From positions 1 to 11,676 of the forward strand of contig CATZEP010000035.1 of assembly GCA_958418185.1 (NCBI GenBank): a DNA stretch of 11,676 nt, written 5' to 3'. Under the pieces are notes generated by a model. The model ran no database searches. It saw only the letters and a list, made by a program, of their open reading frames with translations, and was not told the origin of the DNA. Positions 1-8,369 of the stretch are shown piece by piece. The position numbers and the translations under genes are program-made. The stretch's first letter is position 1; every line of letters begins with the position of its first letter. Origin of the DNA: an uncultured Collinsella sp. (lineage in GTDB: Bacteria; Actinomycetota; Coriobacteriia; Coriobacteriales; Coriobacteriaceae).

Positions 1-2217
<2,217 letters not shown>

Positions 2218-2247
2218 TTTCGTTTCCTTTACCCATCCTCTTGAAAG

Positions 2248-2277
2248 CGGAGTCGCGGCAACGCGGCTCCGTTTTTT
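2248..2277 (+). terminator. Rho-independent terminator of the phosphorylase gene
   Basis: A ten-base stem (CGGAGTCGCG at 2248-2257 with CGCGGCTCCG at 2262-2271, one G-U pair) closes a GCAA loop of the stable GNRA type and is followed directly by six T residues. It starts 30 bases after the stop codon of the phosphorylase. Confidence 0.93.
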
Positions 2278-2313
2278 GCCCGCGTGTTGCCCGTGGCCCG
2301 CCTCGACCAAATC

Positions 2314-2611
2314 GTCTCAATCTGTAACACCTACTCGGCCAAAACGGTCCTACCTGTTACAGATCAAGACAAACCGATCCTTTCCCTAGGGTTTATCTCA
2401 ATCTGTAACATCTAACGTCCGAAATCCGCCCTTACTGTTACAGATCGAGACAAATGGATAAGCCGGCTAAAACAATCTCGTTCTGTAACAGGTAGCTGCC
2501 GAAATCAGCCTCTCGTGTTACAGATCAAGACGGAAGGACGGGCGGCTCACCTCAATCTCGTTCTGTAACATCTAAACCCAATTCGAACCTCTACCTGTTA
2601 CAGATCGAGAC
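2314..2611. repeat. Array of four 57-base inverted-repeat units, alternating half-sites every ~40 bases
   Basis: Four units lie at 2314-2370, 2395-2451, 2475-2531 and 2555-2611. Each has a 16-base left arm, exactly 25 bases of centre and a 16-base right arm in inverted orientation. Nine bases are invariant in every arm: TCTGTAACA on the left and TGTTACAGA on the right. Left arms are GTCTCAATCTGTAACA, ATCTCAATCTGTAACA and, twice, ATCTCGTTCTGTAACA. Right arms alternate TGTTACAGATCAAGAC and TGTTACAGATCGAGAC. The centres are only loosely alike (CTA near the left in three of four; CCGAAATC in units 2 and 3; a C-rich right part). Gaps between units are 24, 23 and 23 unrelated bases. Eight half-sites therefore recur 39-41 bases apart in alternating orientation. 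The array contains no gene and sits between two converging transcripts. Its function is unknown; a REP/BIME-like element or a protein-binding array is possible. Confidence 0.93.
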
Positions 2612-2636
2612 AAACTGGCAGATGAACGGCCCCAGC

Positions 2637-2682
2637 ACAAAGAAAGGCTCCCCTCTCGCCTAGTGGACGGGAGGGGAGCCTT
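2637..2682 (-). terminator. Rho-independent terminator of the ABC-transporter operon
   Basis: A perfect 12-base stem (AAGGCTCCCCTC at 2644-2655 with GAGGGGAGCCTT at 2671-2682) is followed on the minus strand by the T-rich TTTCTTTG. It lies about 70 bases beyond the stop codon of the ATPase gene, the last gene of the leftward operon. On the plus strand the tail is TTATATG, so it may also work weakly in that direction. Confidence 0.88.
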
Positions 2683-2750
2683 ATATGTGACCGCGGCAAA
2701 AGGATGGCAATACCGCAGTCGCCCAAAGGGAGGGTCCGGATGCACCGGGC

Positions 2751-3950
<1,200 letters not shown>

Positions 3951-3967
3951 GTCTTTACCTTTCGATA

Positions 3968-3994
3968 TGCGGCGCCGCGCTGAGGGGCGCCGCA
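3968..3994 (-). other. Intercistronic hairpin between MalG-like permease and ATPase genes
   Basis: A nine-base perfect stem (TGCGGCGCC with GGCGCCGCA) closes a nine-base loop. No T-run follows on the minus strand; the next bases lead straight into the AAAGG ribosome binding site of the ATPase gene. It is therefore unlikely to be a terminator. It may mark an RNA processing or stability boundary, or modulate translation of the ATPase. Confidence 0.7.
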
Positions 3995-4018
3995 GAAACT
4001 TGCAAAACAGTTACGGCA

Positions 4019-4858
4019 TCAGCCCTTGACGGCACCTGCCACCACGCCGTCGATGATGTACTTCTGGCAGAGGATGTACATGATGACGATGGGGATAACG
4101 ACCATCATGATGCAGGCCATCATGGGACCGAGCTCGACGTGGCCGTAGCCGCCGCGGAAGTACTGGATCAAGATAGGAATGGTCTTGTACTTGGTGGAGT
4201 CGAGGGTAAGGTAGGGCAGCAGATAGTCGTTCCAGACCCACATGGTCTCGAGAATGCCGACCGAAAGATAGGTGGGCTTCATGATGGGAAGGACGATCTT
4301 AAAGAACACCTGGACCGGGTTGCAGCCGTCGATCATGGCCGCCTCTTCGATCTCGAGCGGAATGTTCTTTACAAAGCCGGCGAACATAAAGACCGCCAGG
4401 CCCGCGCCAAAGCCAAGATAGATAAAGCAGATGTTGAACGGCGTGTTGAAGCCGATGCGGTCCGCCAAATTGGACAGCGTGAACATGAGCATCTGGAAGG
4501 GCACGACCATCGAGAAGACGAACAGGTAATAGAAGAAGTTCGAGATCTTGTTGTTGACACGAACCACATACCAAGCGCACATGGAGCAGCACACCAAAAT
4601 CAGCACGACCGACGTGACCGTGATGATGAGCGAGTACATAAATGCCGAGGCAAAGCCCTGCTCGTTAAGAGCGTGCAAGTAGTTTGCAAGGCCGTTGAAC
4701 GTCTCGGGCGTGAGCAGATCGAACGCCGTGGTGGTGCTGATTGCGGTCGCTTTCTTAAAGGAATTGAGCGCAATCATGAACACGGGGTAGATCCACGCGA
4801 GCGACAGGATCGTAAAGAAAATCGAGAGCGCGCGGTTGATAACCTTATCGCGTTTCAT
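4019..4858 (-). CDS. Sugar ABC transporter permease, MalG type
   Basis: A 279-residue inner-membrane permease with about six hydrophobic segments (near 12-32, 74-99, 108-130, 143-162, 197-216 and 245-265). The coupling loop that contacts the ATPase is visible as IEEAAMIDGCNPVQVFFKIVLP from about 170 to 191, the EAA motif of binding-protein-dependent permeases. The C-terminus DGVVAGAVKG is typical of MalG-like subunits. Its ATG overlaps the TAA of the upstream permease by one base (TAATG), which indicates translational coupling. A strong AAGGAGGT lies just before it, inside the end of the upstream gene. The transported sugar cannot be told from the sequence. Confidence 0.94.
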   Translation of the reverse strand: MKRDKVINRALSIFFTILSLAWIYPVFMIALNSFKKATAISTTTAFDLLTPETFNGLANYLHALNEQGFASAFMYSLIITVTSVVLILVCCSMCAWYVVRVNNKISNFFYYLFVFSMVVPFQMLMFTLSNLADRIGFNTPFNICFIYLGFGAGLAVFMFAGFVKNIPLEIEEAAMIDGCNPVQVFFKIVLPIMKPTYLSVGILETMWVWNDYLLPYLTLDSTKYKTIPILIQYFRGGYGHVELGPMMACIMMVVIPIVIMYILCQKYIIDGVVAGAVKG

Positions 4859-5712
4859 TACTGCTGCACCTCCTTGGACCTCGTGGCCTTAAGCTGAATC
4901 ATGGAGATGGCTACGACCAGGATGCAGAAGATAACCGCCTTGGCCTGACCGATGCCCTGCCACGCGATACCGGCACGCGAATAGAACGTGTTGTAGATGT
5001 TCAGGGCGAGCATCTCGGTGGAGTGCGCGGGGGCGCCGCCGGTAAGGGCGAGGTTCTGGTCGAACAGCTTAAAGCCGTTGGTGATGGACAGGAACAGGCA
5101 AATGGTGATGGTCGGCATCAGGTTAGGGATCTTAACCTTCCAAAACGTCTGCCATGCCGTGGCACCGTCGACCTTGGCGGCCTCGATGTAGTCGGACGGA
5201 ATGGACTGCAGACCAGCGATGTAGATGATCATCATGTAGCCGACCTGCTGCCACAGGGTCAGGATGATAAGGCCCCAGAAGCCGGCAGCGGAGTTAAGGG
5301 CAATGAGCTGGGCGCCCACGTTGGAGAGCAGGCAGTTGATCAGGATCTGCCAGATGTAGCCCAACACGATGCCGCCGATCAGGTTAGGCATAAAGAAGAT
5401 CGTACGGAAGATGTTGGTGCCCTTGAGTGCTTTGCGGGTGAGCGCCTGCGCAATGGCCAGGGCGATCACGTTGATAAGCACCGTCGACAGGAAGGCAAAC
5501 GCCACGGTAAAGAAGAACGACGTGGCAAACTGCGGATCGGACAGCGCGCGCACGTAGTTCGCGATACCGACAAAGTGCGCGTTGTTAATGGTAATAAACT
5601 GGCAGAACGAGAGATAGAAGCCCTGGATAAAGGGGATCACGAACCCGATCATAAACGCCAGGCACGTGGGCAGCATAAAGAGCGGCCACCAGCGCTTGAG
5701 TGCTTTGCCCAT
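4858..5712 (-). CDS. Sugar ABC transporter permease, MalF type
   Basis: A 284-residue inner-membrane permease that would pair with the MalG-like subunit encoded next. It has about six hydrophobic segments, the first near residues 9-34. The EAA coupling loop (IPSDYIEAAKVDGATAWQTF) is at 171-190, and GGAPAHSTEMLALNIY near 225-240 is characteristic of CUT1 MalF/UgpA-like subunits. It lacks the extra N-terminal segments and large periplasmic loop of E. coli MalF, as usual for short actinobacterial and firmicute members. The ATG at 5712 has AAAGGA upstream. The gap to the binding-protein gene holds a strong hairpin. Substrate unknown. Confidence 0.94.
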   Translation of the reverse strand: MGKALKRWWPLFMLPTCLAFMIGFVIPFIQGFYLSFCQFITINNAHFVGIANYVRALSDPQFATSFFFTVAFAFLSTVLINVIALAIAQALTRKALKGTNIFRTIFFMPNLIGGIVLGYIWQILINCLLSNVGAQLIALNSAAGFWGLIILTLWQQVGYMMIIYIAGLQSIPSDYIEAAKVDGATAWQTFWKVKIPNLMPTITICLFLSITNGFKLFDQNLALTGGAPAHSTEMLALNIYNTFYSRAGIAWQGIGQAKAVIFCILVVAISMIQLKATRSKEVQQ

Positions 5713-5732
5713 AGAAGGGTCCTTTCAATATG

Positions 5733-5768
5733 CAGGGGGCGGGCAAACCTACGTCTGCCCGCCCCCTG
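5733..5768 (-). other. Strong intercistronic hairpin after the binding-protein gene
   Basis: A perfect 13-base GC-rich stem (CAGGGGGCGGGCA with TGCCCGCCCCCTG) closes a ten-base loop between the stop codon of the binding-protein gene and the start of the first permease. On the minus strand it is followed by CATATTGAAAGG rather than a T-run, so full termination is not expected. By analogy with the malE-malF gap of E. coli, it could block 3' exonucleases and keep binding-protein mRNA more abundant than permease mRNA. That role is inferred. Confidence 0.8.
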
Positions 5769-5799
5769 TCGCTAATCAGATAGCTTGGGCAGCAACTGC

Positions 5800-7116
5800 T
5801 TACTCGGAAGCAGCCTTCTCGGTCTTCCAGCCATCGACGAAGGCGTTCTTGACGCCGTCCCACTTGGTGTTGTCGGCAGCATAGGCGATCAGAGCCTGCT
5901 TGAGGTTCTTCTTCCACTCCTCAGAGGGGATGTAGACGAAGTCCCAAGCGACGGTCTTCTTGCCGTCCTTGGCCATGGCAACGGCCTGCTGCGAGAAGAC
6001 GTTGGTGGTCTCCTTGGCGCTCTTGAACGGAGCGGTCAGACCCATCTTGTCGGCGATGATGCTAGTCGGGGTGTCAGCGGTGACGCACCAGTACATGAAG
6101 TCCTCGGTGGCCTTCTGAGCATCCTCGGAAGCCTGGGAGCTCACGCACCAGTAGTTCTCGCCGCCGGAGCACAGGCCCTGGTTCTCCTCGCCGTCGACGC
6201 CGATGTAGATCGGCAGCATGCCGAGCTGGTCGTCGGTCATACCGGCCTTGGTGAGGTCAGCGTATGCCCAAGAGCCGTTCTGATAGAAGACGGCCTTGCC
6301 GGTTGCGAACTCGTTGGTGGCGTCGTCGCCGGTCTTGGAGGCAAGCTGCGAAGGATCGCAGGTGGAGTCGGTGATGTACAGGTCGAAAATCTGCTTGAAG
6401 TTGTCGAGATACTCGCCCTTGATCTCGTCGTCCTCCTGGTTGTGCTCCTTCTCGAACTCGTAGTAGAGCGGGAGGTTGGCGAGGTGGGTGGTGTAGCGCC
6501 AGCTGGAGGAGTCATCCATGCCGGCAGAAGTGAAGGCACCCTCAACGCCAAGCTCGTCCTTGCGGGCCTGGATGTCGTCAGCACAAGCCTTCAGCTTGTC
6601 GAAGGAGTTGATGTCCTCGGCCTTGTAGCCAGCCTTCTCGAGCAGCTGCTTGTTGTAGATGATGCCGTAGCTCTCCTGGACCCAGTCGATACCCAGATCC
6701 TTGCCATCGGACTGCAGAGCCAGGGAGTCGTCAATGAGCTCACCGCGGAGCTTGGTATCGGACAGGTCGGCGCAGTAATCCTTCCAGTTCTTAAGACCGG
6801 TGGGGCCGTTGACCTGGAACAGGGTCGGAGCGGAGCTCTTGGACATCTCGGACTTGAGCTTCTCCTCGTAGGTGTTGGAGGCGGCGGTCACGATCTTGAC
6901 CTCGACGCCCTTCTCCTCCTTGTACGCCTTGGCGATCTCCTTCCACTCCTTGTCGACCTCGGGCTTAAATTGGAGGAAGTAGACCTCGGCAGCGTCACCA
7001 GAAGCAGAGGAGCCGGAGCCGGCGGAGCCACCGCAGCCCACGAGACCCAGACCAAGAACCGCAGCCGCGGAACCAGCAAAGCCCAGGAACTGCCTTCTGC
7101 TCATTTCGTTCTTCAT
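5800..7116 (-). CDS. Sugar ABC transporter substrate-binding lipoprotein with Tat-type signal
   Basis: A 438-residue extracellular solute-binding protein (family 1), the first gene of the importer operon. It would capture an oligosaccharide at the cell surface and pass it to the permeases. I chose the ATG at 7116 because AAAGGGTGG sits six bases upstream. A GTG 18 bases earlier (7134) would place that ribosome binding site inside the coding region. From this start, SRRQFLG with twin arginines at 7-8 is followed by an alanine/leucine-rich core and the lipobox LVGC, with the lipidated cysteine at 28. A Gly/Ser linker then precedes the mature domain. This pattern indicates Tat export followed by lipid anchoring. 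The remainder matches sugar-binding proteins in general (for example the FMYWC and VYIPSEEW regions). Maltodextrin, another alpha-glucoside or a raffinose-type sugar are all possible. Confidence 0.92.
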   Translation of the reverse strand: MKNEMSRRQFLGFAGSAAAVLGLGLVGCGGSAGSGSSASGDAAEVYFLQFKPEVDKEWKEIAKAYKEEKGVEVKIVTAASNTYEEKLKSEMSKSSAPTLFQVNGPTGLKNWKDYCADLSDTKLRGELIDDSLALQSDGKDLGIDWVQESYGIIYNKQLLEKAGYKAEDINSFDKLKACADDIQARKDELGVEGAFTSAGMDDSSSWRYTTHLANLPLYYEFEKEHNQEDDEIKGEYLDNFKQIFDLYITDSTCDPSQLASKTGDDATNEFATGKAVFYQNGSWAYADLTKAGMTDDQLGMLPIYIGVDGEENQGLCSGGENYWCVSSQASEDAQKATEDFMYWCVTADTPTSIIADKMGLTAPFKSAKETTNVFSQQAVAMAKDGKKTVAWDFVYIPSEEWKKNLKQALIAYAADNTKWDGVKNAFVDGWKTEKAASE

Positions 7117-7221
7117 TACAATCCACCCTTTCACACCGTGGCGGCACCCTTTGCCGCCGCCTTCGGAGATTGGCTCGGGGACTTTGCCCCTTTTGCTGAT
7201 TTGTACGATACGCTATTTGGC
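7117..7221 (-). promoter_or_regulatory. 5' leader of the ABC operon with two small hairpins
   Basis: About 105 untranslated bases lie between the long palindrome and the start codon of the binding-protein gene. They contain a seven-base stem at 7140-7158 (GGCGGCA/TGCCGCC, five-base loop) just upstream of the ribosome binding site, and a weak four-base G/C stem at 7177-7190. I recognise no riboswitch class here. The hairpins may simply protect the 5' end of the message. Confidence 0.4.
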
Positions 7222-7239
7222 TACTTGTTTGAACAAGTA
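7222..7239. promoter_or_regulatory. Candidate GntR operator upstream of the ABC operon
   Basis: TACTTGTTTGAACAAGTA is an 18-base palindrome with perfect eight-base arms around a central TG. Its 16-base core has the size and ACTxGT...ACxAGT layout of operators bound by HutC-subfamily GntR repressors such as DasR. Its inner GTTTGAAC differs by one base from the subfamily pattern GT-N-TA-N-AC. It overlaps a possible minus-strand -10 box (TAATAC, 7237-7242), although no good -35 box lies at the right distance. Confidence 0.6.
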
Positions 7240-7280
7240 TTACTAGAGCGGTAGAAAAACTTCGGTGAACGGTAATTTCA

Positions 7281-7320
7281 ACTTGATACTTGACAAGTTT
7301 TGTATAAACAATTATTTGTT
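7281..7320 (-). promoter_or_regulatory. AT-rich promoter region of the ABC operon with a second ACTTG/CAAGT dyad
   Basis: On the minus strand TTGTTT (7306-7311), 17 bases and TATCAA (7283-7288) form a plausible if imperfect promoter. The -10 box lies inside ACTTGATACTTGACAAGT (7281-7298), which repeats the ACTTG and CAAGT half-sites of the palindrome about 60 bases away. A further AT-rich dyad AACAA/TTGTT lies at 7307-7320. The sharp drop in GC content relative to the surrounding genes supports a regulatory role. Exact promoter boxes are uncertain. Confidence 0.45.
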
Positions 7321-7332
7321 ATCGAATGCAGA

Positions 7333-7381
7333 GAAAACGCCCGGTCAAGCCGATGCTTCGTCGGTTTGACCGGGCGTTTTC
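7333..7381 (-). terminator. Terminator of the GntR regulator gene
   Basis: A 21-base stem with one G-U pair (7333-7353 with 7361-7381) closes a seven-base loop. The outer part is A-rich on one side and T-rich on the other, giving GCGTTTTC at the end in either direction. It lies about 40 bases beyond the regulator's stop codon and insulates that gene from the ABC operon that follows on the same strand. It may act on both strands. Confidence 0.85.
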
Positions 7382-7422
7382 GCTTTGAGGGCATGGGTCT
7401 CGTCAGGCTGCGAGCTAGCCGG

Positions 7423-8142
7423 CTATCGCTTAGAGTTGACGCGGTAGTGGAAGATCTCGGGATGCGTGCGGGCATGCGTGACCTCGAACAAGATGCCGTC
7501 CGAGGTGTACGATTGGCTCTCCATGACTGCAACGCAGTTGTATTTGCCGAGGTCAAGATAGCTGCAGTCCTCATCGTTGGCAAGCTCAACGCTCACTGTA
7601 CGGCGACTCGCCATCACCTTGACGCCGCGTTTGTGCTCCAGATAGTCGTAAATTGACTTTGCGGCGATCTCGGGCGTCAGGCCCTTGGCGATTGACTCCA
7701 AAAAGTAACCATGGTCTACTTGGCGCGCATTGCCGTTAAGGCTTCGGACACGCACCACGCGAATCAACTCCTCGCCCACCTTAAAGCCCAGGCGACGAGA
7801 GAGTTGCTCGGTGCAAATCAAATGCTCAAAAGACTTGACCTCGGTCGATGCGACGGCATTGTTGCGCTTTGCAAATTCGCCAAACGACTCGACTTCCTCG
7901 AGTGCGCCCAGCATGTCGGTTTCGCCCTTGAGCCAAATAACGCGCACGCCCTTGCCGTGTATAGGCTGCACAAACATCTGGTCGGCCAGCATGCTCAAGG
8001 CGCGTCGAACGGTATTGCGCGTGCAGCCAAACTCCGCGGTCAGCTCGGCTTCGGTTGGCAGCATCTCCTGAAACGCATAAGTCCCGTTAATGATGCGCGA
8101 ACGGATCTCGCGGTAGATTCCTTCGTAAATCGCTTTTGGCAT
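7423..8142 (-). CDS. GntR-family (HutC/YvoA subfamily) transcriptional regulator
   Basis: A 239-residue DNA-binding regulator. Residues 1-68 form the winged helix-turn-helix, with the family hallmarks LPTEAELTAEFG (28-39), CTRNTVRRALSML (40-52) and the wing residues HGKGVRV (62-68). Residues from about 95 to 235 fit a UTRA ligand-binding domain. In TreR and similar proteins this domain senses a sugar phosphate. The ATG is preceded by GAGGTG. The gene is transcribed divergently from the PTS-phosphatase gene and in the same direction as the ABC operon, with a strong terminator between. A GTTTAAAC palindrome lies where the -35 box of its own promoter would be (TGC-TATCGT as an extended -10), suggesting autoregulation. 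A repressor released by a phosphorylated alpha-glucoside is the most economical guess; the actual ligand is not known. Confidence 0.93.
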   Translation of the reverse strand: MPKAIYEGIYREIRSRIINGTYAFQEMLPTEAELTAEFGCTRNTVRRALSMLADQMFVQPIHGKGVRVIWLKGETDMLGALEEVESFGEFAKRNNAVASTEVKSFEHLICTEQLSRRLGFKVGEELIRVVRVRSLNGNARQVDHGYFLESIAKGLTPEIAAKSIYDYLEHKRGVKVMASRRTVSVELANDEDCSYLDLGKYNCVAVMESQSYTSDGILFEVTHARTHPEIFHYRVNSKR

Positions 8143-8194
8143 GACTTCACCTCTAATGAATATGTATGGTTAGGCACGATAGCATTTCTTAAAG

Positions 8195-8204
8195 TTGTTT
8201 AAAC
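8195..8204. promoter_or_regulatory. Candidate GntR operator at the regulator's own promoter
   Basis: TTGTTTAAAC contains the perfect eight-base palindrome GTTTAAAC (8197-8204), an exact match to the HutC-subfamily operator pattern GT-N-TA-N-AC. It lies 53-62 bases before the regulator's start codon. There it overlaps the likely -35 region, 16-18 bases from an extended -10 box (TGC then TATCGT) on the minus strand. Confidence 0.5.
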
Positions 8205-8266
8205 CGATTATCGGCAAAGCGACAGGATTTAACCGTTGACGGTTTCTATCCCGCCCAAACCGGTTT
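8202..8266. repeat. Cluster of three AACCG/CGGTT palindromes
   Basis: Three short dyads occur within 65 bases of the divergent intergenic region: CCGAT-T-ATCGG (8204-8214, preceded by AA), AACCGT-TG-ACGGTT (8231-8244) and AAACCGGTTT (8257-8266). They share the half-site AACCG, and their centres are about 28 and 24 bases apart. They could be operators for a second regulator. I cannot name one. Confidence 0.45.
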
Positions 8267-8303
8267 CGATCAAAACTGCCGGTACGACAATCGTCTGGTC
8301 CTC

Positions 8304-8326
8304 TACAATGAATCCATTGTTTAAAC
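8304..8326 (+). promoter_or_regulatory. Candidate promoter -10 box and GntR operator upstream of the PTS gene
   Basis: TACAAT at 8304-8309 is a good -10 box but has no convincing -35 partner. Eight bases further on, TTGTTTAAAC (8317-8326) repeats the 10-mer found before the regulator gene and, with one change, before the ABC operon. The operator would thus cover the transcription start, 43 bases before the PTS start codon, a position suited to repression. An overlapping AAACGTTT (8323-8330) is too short to argue for a LacI-type site. Confidence 0.5.
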
Positions 8327-8369
8327 GTTTCACCACGCGCAACGCGCCTCGATATTCGGGAGGCAGAAC

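Noticed and set aside
2314..2611. CRISPR array
   Set aside because: The repeats alternate in orientation instead of pointing one way, are only 16 bases long, the 25-base centres resemble each other in part, and no cas gene is present.
2314..2611. Integron attC sites (unit length 57 resembles the shortest attC)
   Set aside because: The arms lack the RYYYAAC/GTTRRRY core sites, no cassette genes lie between units (only 23-24 bases), and there is no integrase.
7117..7134. GTG at 7134 as start of the binding protein
   Set aside because: The ribosome binding site AAAGGGTGG would then be inside the coding region; the ATG at 7116 has ideal six-base spacing and gives a normal signal peptide.
7117..7221. 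Riboswitch in the leader of the ABC operon
   Set aside because: Only two small hairpins are visible, with no conserved aptamer core that I recognise and no terminator-antiterminator pair.
5785..7254. Long plus-strand open frame (489 codons) opposite the binding-protein gene
   Set aside because: It is a shadow of the binding-protein gene; the translation is a repetitive L/V/G-rich string without recognisable motifs and begins in the 3' region of the real operon's first gene.
7283..7308. Plus-strand promoter from TTGATA or TTGACA with TATAAA
   Set aside because: The spacers are only 14 and 7 bases, and no plus-strand gene follows; the minus-strand reading of this AT-rich stretch suits the ABC operon better.
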